From the NCBI RefSeq assembly GCF_000455125.1, contig NZ_AUWR01000027.1, positions 1 to 64,000 of the forward strand: a stretch of DNA of 64,000 bases, given 5' to 3'. Positions 9,392-19,022 of the stretch are shown here, one piece after another (the first letter of the stretch is position 1; each line of letters starts with the position of its first letter). Below the pieces are notes generated by a model. That model was not told the origin of the DNA and did not search any database. It saw only the letters and a list, made by a program, of their open reading frames with translations. The stretch is from Mycobacterium sp. UM_WGJ. Lineage in GTDB: Bacteria; Actinomycetota; Actinomycetes; Mycobacteriales; Mycobacteriaceae. The translations under genes were made by a program, and so were the position numbers.

Positions 9392-10489
9392 TCAGTCGAT
9401 CAAAGCGGCATATTGCGGCTTGATCACTTCTTCGATGATCTGCACCCGCTGATCGAACGGGATGAACGCCGACTTCATCGCGTTCACCGTGAAGCGCTGC
9501 AGATCGGTCCAGCCGTACCCAAAGGTCTCGGCCAGCACCAGCATCTCCTTGCTCATGGTGGTGTCGCTCATCAGCCTGTTGTCGGTGTTGATCGTCACCC
9601 GCAGCCGGGCCCGGGCCAGCAGATCGAACGGGTGCTCGGCGATGCTGTCTACCGCCCCGGTCTGCACATTGGAGCTCGGGCACAACTCCAGCGGGACCCG
9701 CTTGTCACGCAGGATCGCCGCCAGCCGGCCCAGCCGCACCGTCCCGGCTGGATCTTCCGGGTCGACGGTGATGTCGTCGGTGATGCGCACCCCGTGCCCC
9801 AGCCGGTCGGCCCCGCAGAATGCGATTGCCTCGTGAATGGAGGGCAGCCCGAAGGCCTCGCCGGCGTGAATGGTGAAGCGCGCGTTGTGGTCACGCATGT
9901 ACTCGAACGCGTCCAGATGCCGGCTCGGCGGATAGCCGGCCTCGGCGCCGGCGATATCGAAGCCGACCACGCCCTTGTCGCGGAACCGGATGGCCAACTC
10001 GGCGATCTCGCGGGACAGCGCGGCGTGGCGCATGGCGGTGACCAGGCAGCGCACCGTGATCTCCCGGCCGGCGGCCGCCGCATCGCGCTCGCCGTCGGCA
10101 AACCCGGCCAGCACCGCATCGGTGACCTCGTCGAACGACAACCCGCCCTCGATGTGCAGTTCGGGCGCGAATCGCACCTCGGCGTAGACGACGGCGTCGG
10201 CGGCCAGATCCTCGACGCATTCGCGGGCAACCCGGTGCAGTGCGTCGGCGGTCTGCATCACGGCCACGGTGTGGCTGAACGGTTCGAGATAGCGCTCCAG
10301 CGAGCCGCTGTGCGATCGGGTGCGGAACCAGGTCGCCAGCGCCTCGGGATCGGTCTCGGGAAGGTCGTCGTAGCCGACTTGGCCGGCGATGTCGACGACG
10401 GTGGCCGGGCGCAGGCCGCCGTCCAGGTGATCGTGCAGCAGCGCCTTGGGGACCCGCCCGATGGTCTCCAGGCTCACTGGTGTGCTCAT
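9392..10489 (-). CDS. add: Adenosine deaminase
   Basis: The enzyme deaminates (deoxy)adenosine to (deoxy)inosine in purine salvage. The zinc ligands in HDHLDGG near the N-terminus, the [10 protein letters not shown] segment with the third His, the catalytic His region RLGHGVRI and the final NTDNRLMS (Asp) are all present in a 365-residue chain of normal length. It is the last gene of the leftward cdd-deoA-add operon, 7 bp after deoA, as in Rv3313c-Rv3315c. Confidence 0.95.
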   Translation of the reverse strand: MSTPVSLETIGRVPKALLHDHLDGGLRPATVVDIAGQVGYDDLPETDPEALATWFRTRSHSGSLERYLEPFSHTVAVMQTADALHRVARECVEDLAADAVVYAEVRFAPELHIEGGLSFDEVTDAVLAGFADGERDAAAAGREITVRCLVTAMRHAALSREIAELAIRFRDKGVVGFDIAGAEAGYPPSRHLDAFEYMRDHNARFTIHAGEAFGLPSIHEAIAFCGADRLGHGVRITDDITVDPEDPAGTVRLGRLAAILRDKRVPLELCPSSNVQTGAVDSIAEHPFDLLARARLRVTINTDNRLMSDTTMSKEMLVLAETFGYGWTDLQRFTVNAMKSAFIPFDQRVQIIEEVIKPQYAALID

Positions 10490-10496
10490 GGCTTCA

Positions 10497-11795
10497 TCAT
10501 GGGTTCGCCTCGATGATCAGGGGACGCGGCAGCGGCGGTGTGTCGCCGACGCGGTAGTCGCCGAGTTCGGCCAACGCCGGGACGATCCGCTCGGGGGTCT
10601 CGGTGTACAGCGTGAACAGCGTGTCGCCGGCCGCCACCGGGTCGCCGGGACGGCGGTGAATCCGCACCCCTGCCCCATGTTGCACCCGCTCGCCCGGCCG
10701 GGACCGGCCCGCGCCGAGGCGCCATGCGGCCAGGGCCACCGCCATCGCATCGATGTCACCCATGAAGCCGCCACGCCGCGCGGTCACGGTCTCGGTGCAC
10801 GCTCCCAGCGGCAACGGCACGCCCAGATCCCCGCCCTGGGCGGCGACCATCGCAGCGAATCGGTCCATCGCCGTGCCGTCACGCAGGGCCTGCTCCGGGT
10901 CGGCGCCGTCGATCCCGGCCAGTGCCAGCATCTCGCTCGCCAGCCGCACTGTCAGTGCCACCACATCGGCCGGACCGCCACCGGCCAGTACGTCGAGGGC
11001 TTCGGCCACCTCGATGGCGTTGCCGACCGCGCACCCCAGTGGCGTGCTCATCTCGGTGAGCAGGGCTCGGGTGGCGACCCCGTGCGCCGCGCCCAGCCCG
11101 ACCATCATCCGGGCCAGTTCCCGGGCCTGCTCGGCGGAGCGCATGAACGCGCCCGACCCGACTTTGACGTCCAGGAGCAGGGCTGCGGTGCCCTCGGCGA
11201 GCTTCTTGCTCATCACCGAACTGGCGATCAGCGGTAGGGATTCCACGGTGGCGGTGACGTCACGCAACGCGTACAGCTTGGCGTCGGCCGGCGCCAGAGT
11301 TCCAGCGGCGAAGACCGCCGCGCCGACGCCGGCCACCTGCTCGCGCAGCCGTGCCGTGGGCAGCGCCACCTCGAAACCTGCGATCGATTCCAGCTTGTCC
11401 AGGGTGCCGCCGGTGTGGCCCAGGCCGCGCCCCGACGCGCTGGGCACCGCAGCCCCGCAGGCGGCAACGACGGCCACAAGCGGCAGGGTGATCTTGTCGC
11501 CGACTCCGCCGGTGGAGTGCTTGTCCACCGTTTTCAGGGGCTTGCCGTCGCGGGTCAGGCCGGTGAAGTCCATCCGCTCCCCCGAGGCGATCATCGCCGA
11601 GGTCCAGCGCACCGTTTCAGCCGCGTCCATCCCACGCAGGTAGATGGCCATCAGCAACGCCGCCATCTGCTCTTCGGCGACCAGACCCGCGGTGTAGCCG
11701 TCGATCAGCCAGTCGATCCCGGCGTCGGGCAGCCGGTGGCCGTCACGCTTGAGGGCGATCAGCGTCGGGGCGTCGAAGGAGGTCAGCACGGTCAT
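10497..11795 (-). CDS. deoA: Thymidine phosphorylase
   Basis: This 432-residue enzyme cleaves thymidine or deoxyuridine to base and deoxyribose 1-phosphate. The family signature is seen as [16 protein letters not shown], and the phosphate-binding [10 protein letters not shown] segment is intact. I start at ATG 11795 ([13 protein letters not shown]), which overlaps the cdd stop as ATGA; upstream sequence in this frame is only the shadow of cdd. The operon pairing with cdd and add makes a complete pyrimidine and purine nucleoside salvage unit. Confidence 0.95.
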   Translation of the reverse strand: MTVLTSFDAPTLIALKRDGHRLPDAGIDWLIDGYTAGLVAEEQMAALLMAIYLRGMDAAETVRWTSAMIASGERMDFTGLTRDGKPLKTVDKHSTGGVGDKITLPLVAVVAACGAAVPSASGRGLGHTGGTLDKLESIAGFEVALPTARLREQVAGVGAAVFAAGTLAPADAKLYALRDVTATVESLPLIASSVMSKKLAEGTAALLLDVKVGSGAFMRSAEQARELARMMVGLGAAHGVATRALLTEMSTPLGCAVGNAIEVAEALDVLAGGGPADVVALTVRLASEMLALAGIDGADPEQALRDGTAMDRFAAMVAAQGGDLGVPLPLGACTETVTARRGGFMGDIDAMAVALAAWRLGAGRSRPGERVQHGAGVRIHRRPGDPVAAGDTLFTLYTETPERIVPALAELGDYRVGDTPPLPRPLIIEANP

Positions 11796-12199
11796 GGCAG
11801 CGCGGTTCTCGGCAAGAAGTCGGGACCGAAGGCGTCCGGCAGCAGCTCGGCCAACGGCCGCGGCCCCGCCGGGTGGTCGATAAGCAGCTCGGGACCGCCG
11901 TGTTCGAGCAGGACCTGGCGGCATCGGCCGCACGGCATCAGCAGGTTTCCGTCGGCGTTGCTGCACGACAGCCCCACCAGCCGTCCGCCGCCGGCGGCGT
12001 AGAGGCCGCAGACCACTGCGCACTCGGCACACAGGCCTAGCCCATATGAGACATTTTCCACATTGCAGCCGGTGACGACGCGGCCGTCGTCGGTCAGCCC
12101 GGCCGCGCCCACGCGCAGTCCCGAGTACGGCGCGTAGGCATTAGCCGCAACATTGATTGCATTGCGCCGCAACCCATCCCAGTCAATATCGTGCGACAT
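11792..12199 (-). CDS. cdd: Cytidine deaminase
   Basis: A 135-residue homotetramer-type cytidine deaminase that converts cytidine to uridine. The catalytic CAEC motif and the second zinc-binding segment PCGRCRQ are visible, as is the N-terminal YAPYSGLRVGAA. It is the first gene of the leftward salvage operon; a GGAGAT site precedes ATG 12199. The 242-bp gap to the divergent sdhC (12200-12441) must carry both promoters. Confidence 0.95.
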   Translation of the reverse strand: MSHDIDWDGLRRNAINVAANAYAPYSGLRVGAAGLTDDGRVVTGCNVENVSYGLGLCAECAVVCGLYAAGGGRLVGLSCSNADGNLLMPCGRCRQVLLEHGGPELLIDHPAGPRPLAELLPDAFGPDFLPRTALP

Positions 12200-12441
12200 T
12201 CAACAGATCTCCGCTTCGCCTGAGCGCACCACATCACCTCGTCCGTCAGTCAGCAACGATCAAATTTGAGCGTAGCCGCAGACCTTGACTACTCGTCAGT
12301 AACTTCTTCGTGGTCGTTTCGGACCTGGAGATGGGTTTAGAGTCCTTGCCGAGGTTTATTGACAGCGATGGCGTTGCGGAGCGACCGTACGCAAGGTATA
12401 GCCGGGCGCAGCGGGTCGCTGCAGAAAATTTGGAGGCGCTG

Positions 12442-12876
12442 ATGACGGCGACATCCGCCGATGCGACTGCGCTGCCGGGGGCGCGGTCGGATGCGACGCG
12501 ATTCCGGCGGCAGAGTCTGTACAAGGGCGACCCGGGAATGTGGGCGTTCGCGCTGCACCGGATCACCGGTGCGACGATCTTCTTCTTCCTGTTCGTCCAC
12601 GTGCTCGACACGGCCCTGGTGCGGGTAAGCCCGGAGGCCTACAACGCGGTGATCTCGACCTACAAGACCCCGCTGGTCGGCCTGATGGAGCTGGGCCTGG
12701 TGGCCGCGGTGCTGTTCCACGGTCTCAACGGGGTCCGGCTGATCCTGATCGACTTCTGGTGGCAGGGCACCCGCTGGCACCGCCAGATGCTGGTGGCCGT
12801 CGGCGCCATCTGGCTGGTGGTAATGGTCCCGGTCGTGGTTCGGATCGGCATGCACATGGTGGAGCGGTTCCTATGA
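12442..12876 (+). CDS. sdhC: Succinate dehydrogenase cytochrome b556 subunit SdhC
   Basis: A 144-residue membrane anchor of succinate:quinone oxidoreductase with three hydrophobic segments. The heme/quinone-site signature HRITGATIFFFLFVHVLD and the HGLNGVR segment are conserved. I start at ATG 12442, behind a GGAGG site at 12432; the longer frame from 12310 has no ribosome site and matches the leader. The stop overlaps sdhD as ATGA. Confidence 0.93.
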   Translation: MTATSADATALPGARSDATRFRRQSLYKGDPGMWAFALHRITGATIFFFLFVHVLDTALVRVSPEAYNAVISTYKTPLVGLMELGLVAAVLFHGLNGVRLILIDFWWQGTRWHRQMLVAVGAIWLVVMVPVVVRIGMHMVERFL

Positions 12877-13340
12877 GCACAACTGACGTGCAAGGCAGCC
12901 GGGGCCCGGTAGCCCCTGTTCGCGGCCTGGACCGCGACCGCCCGGCCAGTCTCGGCGACCCGCGCGCGCCGCAGCGGCACAGCGGGATGCCCAACTTCGA
13001 GAAGTACACCTGGCTGTTCATGCGGTTCTCCGGAGCCGTGCTGATCTTCCTGGTGCTCGGGCACCTGTTCGTCATGCTGATGTGGCAGAACGGCGTGTAC
13101 CGCATCGACTTCAACTACGTGGCGGAGCGCTGGCACTCACCGTTCTGGCAGGTCTGGGACCTGGTCCTGTTGTGGCTGGCGGAACTGCACGGCGGCAACG
13201 GCCTGCGCACGATCATCGGCGACTACACCCGCAGCTCTCGCAGCCGGTTCTGGCTGATGACGCTGCTGGCGGTGTCGATCGTCTTCACGCTGGCACTGGG
13301 CAGCTACGTGCTGCTGAGCTTCGACGCGAACATTTCTTGA
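12873..13340 (+). CDS. sdhD: Succinate dehydrogenase membrane subunit SdhD
   Basis: The second heme/quinone anchor, 155 residues, with a Pro/Arg-rich cytoplasmic N-terminus of about 45 residues and three membrane segments. The LAELHGGNGLRTIIGDY segment carries the expected His/Asp cluster. ATG 12873 overlaps the sdhC stop, so the two are translationally coupled. It has no separate function from the complex. Confidence 0.92.
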   Translation: MSTTDVQGSRGPVAPVRGLDRDRPASLGDPRAPQRHSGMPNFEKYTWLFMRFSGAVLIFLVLGHLFVMLMWQNGVYRIDFNYVAERWHSPFWQVWDLVLLWLAELHGGNGLRTIIGDYTRSSRSRFWLMTLLAVSIVFTLALGSYVLLSFDANIS

Positions 13341-13373
13341 CGGCAGATTCGGTAGCGAACGGGTGATATCGCG

Positions 13374-15128
13374 GTGATTCAAGAACATCGATACGACGTG
13401 GTGATCGTCGGTGCCGGCGGCGCCGGGATGCGCGCGGCCGTCGAGGCCGCCCCGCGGGCCCGCACCGCGGTGCTGACCAAGCTCTACCCCACGCGCAGCC
13501 ACACCGGCGCGGCCCAGGGCGGCATGTGCGCCGCGCTGGCCAACGTCGAGGACGACAACTGGGAGTGGCACGCCTTCGATACCGTCAAGGGCGGGGATTA
13601 CCTGGCCGACCAGGACGCGGTGGAGATCATGGCCAAGGAGGCCATCGACGCCGTGCTGGACCTGGAGAACATGGGCATGCCGTTCTCCCGGACCCCGGAG
13701 GGCCGCATCGACCAGCGCCGGTTCGGCGGGCACACCCGCGATCACGGCAAAGCCCCGGTGCGCCGCGCCTGTTACGCCGCCGACCGGACCGGCCACATGA
13801 TCCTGCAGACGCTGTACCAAAACTGCGTCAAGCACGGCGTGGAGTTCTTCAACGAGTTCTACGCGCTGGACCTGGTGCTCACCGAGACGCCGTCGGGCCC
13901 GGTGGCCACCGGCATCGTTGCCTACGAGCTCGCGACCGGCGACATCCACGTCTTCCACGCCAAGGCCATCGTGTTCGCCACCGGCGGCTCGGGCCGGATG
14001 TACAAGACCACCTCGAACGCGCACACCCTGACCGGTGACGGCCTGGGCATCGTGTTCCGCAAGGGTCTCCCGCTCGAAGACATGGAGTTTCACCAGTTCC
14101 ACCCGACCGGTCTGGCCGGACTGGGCATCCTGATCTCCGAGGCGGTGCGCGGCGAGGGTGGCCGGTTGCTCAACGCCGACGGTGAGCGGTTCATGGAGCG
14201 CTACGCCCCGACGATCGTCGACCTGGCGCCGCGCGACATCGTGGCCCGCTCGATGGTGCTCGAGGTGCTCGAGGGCCGCGGCGCCGGACCGAACAAGGAC
14301 TACGTCTACATCGACGTGCGTCACCTCGGCGAAGAGGTGCTCGAGGAGAAGCTGCCCGACATCACCGAGTTCGCCCGCACCTACCTGGGCGTGGACCCGG
14401 TCAAGGAGTTGGTGCCGGTCTACCCGACCTGCCACTACGTGATGGGCGGCATCCCGACCACCGTCACCGGCCAGGTGCTGCGCGACAACACCAACACCGT
14501 GCCGGGTCTCTTCGCCGCCGGCGAATGCGCCTGCGTCTCGGTGCACGGCGCCAACCGGTTGGGCACCAACTCGCTGCTGGACATCAACGTGTTCGGCCGC
14601 CGTGCGGGTATCGCCGCCGCCGAGTACGCCAACGCGCACGAGTTCGTCGAATTGCCGAAGAACCCCGCCGACATGGTGGTCGGCTGGGTGTCCGACATCC
14701 TCTCCGAGCACGGCAACGAGCGGGTGGCCGACATCCGTGGCGCGCTGCAGCAGTCGATGGACAACAACGCCGCGGTGTTCCGCACCGAGAAGACCCTCAA
14801 GCAGGCACTGAGCGACATCCACGCGCTCAAGGAGCGCTACGCCCGGATCACCGTGCACGACAAGGGCAAGCGCTTCAACTCCGACCTGTTGGAGGCAATC
14901 GAGCTGGGCTTCCTGCTGGAGCTGGCCGAGGTCACCGTGCTGGGTGCGTTGAACCGCCAGGAGTCTCGCGGCGGACACGCGCGCGAGGACTACCCCAACC
15001 GGGACGACGTCAACTACATGCGTCACACCATGGCCTACAAGCAGGGCTCCGAACTGATCGCCGACATCCGGCTGGACTACAAGCCGGTGGTGCAGACCCG
15101 CTACGAACCGAAGGAACGGAAGTACTGA
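13374..15128 (+). CDS. sdhA: Succinate dehydrogenase flavoprotein subunit SdhA
   Basis: A 584-residue catalytic subunit that oxidises succinate to fumarate. The FAD-binding GAGGAGMRAA, the covalent-FAD histidine context RSHTGAAQGGM, the substrate-site QFHPTGLAG and the active-site Arg segment GGRLLNADGERFMERY are intact. It starts with GTG at 13374, 33 bp after sdhD, and ends overlapping the sdhB start as TGATG. Confidence 0.96.
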   Translation: MIQEHRYDVVIVGAGGAGMRAAVEAAPRARTAVLTKLYPTRSHTGAAQGGMCAALANVEDDNWEWHAFDTVKGGDYLADQDAVEIMAKEAIDAVLDLENMGMPFSRTPEGRIDQRRFGGHTRDHGKAPVRRACYAADRTGHMILQTLYQNCVKHGVEFFNEFYALDLVLTETPSGPVATGIVAYELATGDIHVFHAKAIVFATGGSGRMYKTTSNAHTLTGDGLGIVFRKGLPLEDMEFHQFHPTGLAGLGILISEAVRGEGGRLLNADGERFMERYAPTIVDLAPRDIVARSMVLEVLEGRGAGPNKDYVYIDVRHLGEEVLEEKLPDITEFARTYLGVDPVKELVPVYPTCHYVMGGIPTTVTGQVLRDNTNTVPGLFAAGECACVSVHGANRLGTNSLLDINVFGRRAGIAAAEYANAHEFVELPKNPADMVVGWVSDILSEHGNERVADIRGALQQSMDNNAAVFRTEKTLKQALSDIHALKERYARITVHDKGKRFNSDLLEAIELGFLLELAEVTVLGALNRQESRGGHAREDYPNRDDVNYMRHTMAYKQGSELIADIRLDYKPVVQTRYEPKERKY

Positions 15129-15997
15129 TGTCCTCCTCAGCTGACTCCGGTTGCTGCTCGTCCGAGGGCGGTTGCTGCTCCCCCGGGCCGTCGAGCGCTG
15201 CACCGGCGGCGTTGGTCGACTCTGCCCCCGCCGGTGACCCGCCGCTGCCCCCGGTTCCCGAGGGCGCGCAGATGGTCACGCTCAAGATCGCCCGCTACAA
15301 CCCGGAGAACCCGGACGCCTACGCCGCCACCGGCGGCTGGCAGAGCTTCCGGGTTCCGGCACTGCCGACCGACCGGCTGCTCAACCTGCTGATCTACGTG
15401 AAGAGCTACCTGGACGGCACGCTGACCTTCCGCCGGTCCTGCGCGCACGGCGTGTGCGGCTCGGACGGGGTGCGGGTCAACGGCAACAACAAGCTGGCCT
15501 GCAAGCTGCTGATGCGCGACATTCTGCCCAAGAAGCCGGGCAAGGAACTGACGCTGACCATCGAGCCGCTGCGCGGGCTGCCGGTGGAAAAAGACCTCGT
15601 GGTCAACATGGAACCGTTCATGGATGCCTACAAGGCGGTCAAGCCCTACCTGATCACCTCGGGCAACCACCCCACCCGCGAGCACATCCAGAGCCAGACC
15701 GACCGTGCACGCTACGACGACACCACCAAGTGCATCCTGTGCGCCATCTGCACCACGAGTTGCCCGGTGTACTGGAGCGAGGGGGCCTACTTCGGGCCGG
15801 CCGCGATCGTCAACGCCCACCGGTTCATCTTCGACAGCCGCGATGAGGCTGCCGCCGAGCGCCTGGACATCCTCAACGAGGTCGACGGGGTGTGGCGCTG
15901 CCGCACCACGTTCAACTGCACGGATGCCTGCCCTCGCGGTATCGAGATCACCAAGGCGATCCAGGAGGTCAAGCGAGCGCTGATGTTCGCTCGCTGA
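15128..15997 (+). CDS. sdhB: Succinate dehydrogenase iron-sulfur subunit SdhB
   Basis: The electron-transfer subunit with three Fe-S clusters: the [2Fe-2S] ligands in RRSCAHGVCGSD plus a later CK, and the 4Fe/3Fe ligands in CILCAICTTSCP and CTDACPRG. The product is 289 residues, about 25 longer than the 263 of Rv3319, because of an N-terminal extension that contains two Cys pairs (positions about 9-10 and 16-17, SGCCSSEGGCC). The start overlaps the sdhA stop, so the extension is very probably translated. Its role is unknown. Confidence 0.95.
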   Translation: MSSSADSGCCSSEGGCCSPGPSSAAPAALVDSAPAGDPPLPPVPEGAQMVTLKIARYNPENPDAYAATGGWQSFRVPALPTDRLLNLLIYVKSYLDGTLTFRRSCAHGVCGSDGVRVNGNNKLACKLLMRDILPKKPGKELTLTIEPLRGLPVEKDLVVNMEPFMDAYKAVKPYLITSGNHPTREHIQSQTDRARYDDTTKCILCAICTTSCPVYWSEGAYFGPAAIVNAHRFIFDSRDEAAAERLDILNEVDGVWRCRTTFNCTDACPRGIEITKAIQEVKRALMFAR

Positions 15998-16012
15998 CGT
16001 TTTCCCGCGACC

Positions 16013-16057
16013 GACGTGAAGCCCCCTTTTCCGACACGAATTGGGGGCTTTCACGTC
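16013..16057 (+). terminator. Hairpin after the sdh operon
   Basis: GACGTGAAGCCCCC pairs with GGGGGCTTTCACGTC, leaving one bulged base and a loop of 16 bases. It begins 15 bp after the sdhB stop and separates the operon from the next gene, so it is a plausible terminator or attenuator. Confidence 0.75.
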
Positions 16058-16098
16058 TGGTCGGCGGCTTGGCCCACCGCCGTGATAGGACACTGACC

Positions 16099-16941
16099 AT
16101 GCACTGGTACACCGGCAACACCGTCTATGACACCGTCCTGACCGCAGCGTTCGTCTTCGCGGCGTTCGTGATCGTCGGCGGCTTCTTCGGCCAGAGCTCC
16201 TACGGCCGGTTCTCGACGACCAAGCTCGGCTTGAACCTGAACCCGAAGTTCGGCTGGTGGCTGATGGAGATCCCGGCGACCGTGGTGTTCTTGGCCGCCT
16301 ACCTGAGCGGGCCGGCCCGCTTCGAACCGACGTCGCTGGTGCTGGCCGGCATCTGGGCGCTGCACTACGCCAACCGGGGCTGGTTCTTCCCGCTGGCGAT
16401 CCGCCAGATGCCCGGCAAGCGCAGCACCTTCAATATCTCGGTGGTGGTGATGGGCATGCTCGTCACGTCCATGCACGGCTACCTCAACGGCGCGCTGTTC
16501 AGCCACGACTACCTTCACCAGTACGGCACCGGCTGGCTGACCGACCCGCGCTTCCTGGTGGGCCTGGCGGTCTACCTGTGCGGGTTCGCCCTGCTGGTCA
16601 ACTCCGAGTCGATCGTGCGCAACCTGCGCGACAAGAACACGGTCCGGCGGCGGCCCGCTGCACCCGGCTCCGCCGAGTTTGCGACCGCCGCGCCCGGCGG
16701 CGCGGAGTACCGGATTCCGTTCGGCGGCGGCTTCCGCTTCGTCACCAGCCCGGCCTACCTGGGCGAGATGATGGCGTGGGCCGGTTTCGCGATCTTGACC
16801 TGGGCGCTGCCCGGCGTCGCCATCCTGCTGATCACCGCCGGCAACCTCATCCCGCGCGCCCTGCAGACCCATCGGTGGTACCAGGAGAAGTTCGTCGACT
16901 ATCCGACCGACCGCAAGGCGCTGGTTCCCTTCCTGATCTGA
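16099..16941 (+). CDS. Steroid 5-alpha-reductase-like membrane protein
   Basis: A 280-residue polytopic protein (about six hydrophobic segments) with the C-terminal signature of the 3-oxo-5-alpha-steroid 4-dehydrogenase family: LHYANRGWFFPLAIR, NSESIVRNLRDK, GGGFRFVTSPAYLGEMMAWAGF and HRWYQEKFVDYP. Family members reduce enone double bonds with NADPH in the membrane. A role in sterol or lipid modification is an inference. The start ATG 16099 follows the sdh terminator; no strong ribosome site is seen. Confidence 0.85.
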   Translation: MHWYTGNTVYDTVLTAAFVFAAFVIVGGFFGQSSYGRFSTTKLGLNLNPKFGWWLMEIPATVVFLAAYLSGPARFEPTSLVLAGIWALHYANRGWFFPLAIRQMPGKRSTFNISVVVMGMLVTSMHGYLNGALFSHDYLHQYGTGWLTDPRFLVGLAVYLCGFALLVNSESIVRNLRDKNTVRRRPAAPGSAEFATAAPGGAEYRIPFGGGFRFVTSPAYLGEMMAWAGFAILTWALPGVAILLITAGNLIPRALQTHRWYQEKFVDYPTDRKALVPFLI

Positions 16942-16978
16942 GCCGTCACACTTCGGCGGGCCACCCCGTCTAAGGGGT

Positions 16979-17572
16979 ATGACTACCAAACCTCGCATCG
17001 ACCCACTGCCGCCGATGCGCACCAACATGCTGGTGCGCGCCATGTATCGCTACGCCAAGCGGCGCTTCGCTGAAGTTCCTGAGCCCTTCGCCGTCGCCGC
17101 GCATCATCCGCGACTGCTGGTGGCCAACGCGGTGCACGAAGTCCTGCTGCAGTCCGCGTCGCGCAAGCTGCCGGCCGGCCCGCGGGATCTGGCGGTGTTC
17201 TGGACCGCCCGCACCGTCGGTTGCTCGTGGTGCGTGGACTTCGGGTCCATGCTGCAACGCCTGGAAGGCATCGACACCGACCGGCTGAAGCACATCGATG
17301 ACTACGCGACCTCCCCGCTCTACAGCGACGACGAGCGGGCCGCGATCGCCTACGCCGACGCGATGACCACCGATCCGCATTCGGTCACCGACGAGCAATT
17401 CGCTGACCTGCAGCACCGGTTCGGTGACGCCGGGGTGATCGAGCTGACCTACCAGATCGGGGTGGAGAACATGCGGGCACGGATGTACGCAGCGCTGGGC
17501 ATCACCGAGCAGGGCTTCAACTCCGGCGACGCCTGCCGGGTGCCGTGGGCCACCGAGGATCAACGAGGCTGA
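16979..17572 (+). CDS. Carboxymuconolactone decarboxylase/AhpD-like protein
   Basis: A 197-residue alpha-helical protein with the AhpD-type redox motif CSWC (VGCSWCVDFGSML) followed by a downstream His-free helix; the family includes alkylhydroperoxidase D proteins. It may act as a thiol-dependent peroxidase, but the usual EXXXCXXCXXXH pattern is incomplete, so the activity is uncertain. The start ATG 16979 has GGGG only one base away, so it may be leaderless. Its last 13 bp overlap the convergent gene at 17560. Confidence 0.78.
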   Translation: MTTKPRIDPLPPMRTNMLVRAMYRYAKRRFAEVPEPFAVAAHHPRLLVANAVHEVLLQSASRKLPAGPRDLAVFWTARTVGCSWCVDFGSMLQRLEGIDTDRLKHIDDYATSPLYSDDERAAIAYADAMTTDPHSVTDEQFADLQHRFGDAGVIELTYQIGVENMRARMYAALGITEQGFNSGDACRVPWATEDQRG

Positions 17573-18051
17573 CTCGCCGGAGTGATCTCGATGTAGGCGA
17601 TCGGGATGCCTGCTGCCGCGCTGCCCTTGTCCAGACCGCGCTCGAAGATCCGCATCACCGGACTCCAGTTGGCGGCGATAGCGTGTTCGGCGAGCGCATC
17701 GCCGAACCCGGGCAGAATCCGGGCGATCGCGGCCACCGGTTGCCCTGCGGGTTTGCCGCGCAGGCTACTGGGAACCACAACGACGTTGGGGTTGTTGCGG
17801 ATTCGCTTGACCTTGCCGGTGGACGCGTCGGTGCGGACGTAGAGCTTTCCGGCTGCGAGACCGTGATTGATCGGGCTCGGCACCGCCTCCCCCGACCGTT
17901 TGAACGTGACCAGCAGGATCTGCCGGGACTTGTCGAAGCCGGTGAAGTCCGTTCCGGTGGCGTCGGCGATGTCAAAGGCATCGCGGTGGCGCATCTTGTC
18001 CATGGCGCGAAACATCAACGCGCCCATTTTCTTTGAGATGCTATTGGCCAC
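17560..18051 (-). CDS. PPOX-class F420-dependent oxidoreductase
   Basis: A 163-residue split beta-barrel protein of the pyridoxamine-oxidase-like superfamily. The segments ILLVTFKRSGEAVPSP, KLYVRTDASTGKVKRI and NPNVVVVPSSLRGKP are characteristic of the F420-binding branch exemplified by Rv2061. It probably reduces a small organic substrate with F420H2. The GTG start at 18051 lies inside the end of sigJ (11-bp overlap), so it is translated with the sigma factor gene. Confidence 0.8.
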   Translation of the reverse strand: MANSISKKMGALMFRAMDKMRHRDAFDIADATGTDFTGFDKSRQILLVTFKRSGEAVPSPINHGLAAGKLYVRTDASTGKVKRIRNNPNVVVVPSSLRGKPAGQPVAAIARILPGFGDALAEHAIAANWSPVMRIFERGLDKGSAAAGIPIAYIEITPASQPR

Positions 18052-18970
18052 GTTCTTCCTCCGATCGGTTGGCGGGGCGCAGCGGGGACCCGGTGAACTT
18101 GTCCGGGTTGGCGATATCCCAGATCGCCACCACTCGCCCGTCGCGCACCGTCATCGCGGTGACGCGCGGCATCAGCTCGGGGAACCCGTCCGCGCCGGGG
18201 GCCCCTGGGGTGTAGGCGCCGAGTTCGCCGTTGACCAGGGCCAGCTGGTTCGCGGTGATCAGGGTCGGGCCGTAGCGGCGGGCCAGGCCGAGCAGGAACC
18301 GCGCCACCTTCTTATGCCCCCGAATGACCCGCGGGGCGGTCGGCGCCCGGCGGTTCGCGTCGCCGGTGAACGTCACGTCGGGGTGCAGCAGCGCCACCAC
18401 GGCCGCCAGATCGCCGGACGCCATCGCGGCCATCAGTGAGCCGACCGCCTCCTCGTGGCGCGGATCGGGCCGCGGCGGCGGATCAGCGGTGACGGCCTTG
18501 CGGGCACGCGATGCCAGCTGGCGGGCTGCGGCTTCGGTGGTGTTGAGCACCCCGGCCACCTCGCCGAACGGCACCGCGAACCCGTCGTGCAGCACAAACG
18601 CCACTCGCTGATCGGGAGTCAGCCGCTCCAGCACCACCATGGCGGCGAACCGGGCGTCTTCACCGGCCACCACAGACGACAAAGGATCGGCGTCGTCGTC
18701 GATGGTGGTCACCACCGGTTCGGGCAGCCACTCGCCGACATAGGACTCACGACGCCGCGCCGCCGAACGCAGCCGGTCCAGGCCGAGGCGACTCACCACC
18801 GTGGTCAGCCACGCCCGCGGGTCGACGATGTGGTCATGTTCGGCGGCGTCGAACCGCAGCCAGGCGTCCTGCACGATGTCCTCGGCATCGGCGAACATGC
18901 CGGTGAGCCGGTAGGCCACCGCCAACAGGTGAGGCCGCAGCGCCTCGAAATCCTCCACCGATGCGGTCAT
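18041..18970 (-). CDS. sigJ: ECF41-type RNA polymerase sigma factor SigJ
   Basis: A 309-residue ECF sigma factor: region 2 near residues 8-75 (YRLTGMFADAEDIVQDAWLR), region 4 near 110-175 (LERLTPDQRVAFVLHD, EAAARQLASRARKAV) and a SnoaL-like C-terminal domain about 185-300 (LHPDVTFTGD, WDIANPDKFTGSPL) that replaces a separate anti-sigma factor in this family. It aligns over its length with Rv3328c SigJ. I chose ATG 18970, since the longer frame from 19273 only reads antisense to the next gene. It is divergent from the SMP-30-like gene and co-transcribed with the F420-type reductase. Confidence 0.92.
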   Translation of the reverse strand: MTASVEDFEALRPHLLAVAYRLTGMFADAEDIVQDAWLRFDAAEHDHIVDPRAWLTTVVSRLGLDRLRSAARRRESYVGEWLPEPVVTTIDDDADPLSSVVAGEDARFAAMVVLERLTPDQRVAFVLHDGFAVPFGEVAGVLNTTEAAARQLASRARKAVTADPPPRPDPRHEEAVGSLMAAMASGDLAAVVALLHPDVTFTGDANRRAPTAPRVIRGHKKVARFLLGLARRYGPTLITANQLALVNGELGAYTPGAPGADGFPELMPRVTAMTVRDGRVVAIWDIANPDKFTGSPLRPANRSEEERGQ

Positions 18971-19022
18971 CGCCACCAGCCTAGGCCTGCCTCGACTAAG
19001 GACGCTGCGACACAATGCAGGA

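Noticed and set aside
13137-15203. A 688-codon open frame on the minus strand
   Set aside because: It mirrors sdhA exactly and shows the His/Val/Gln-rich pattern of an antisense shadow.
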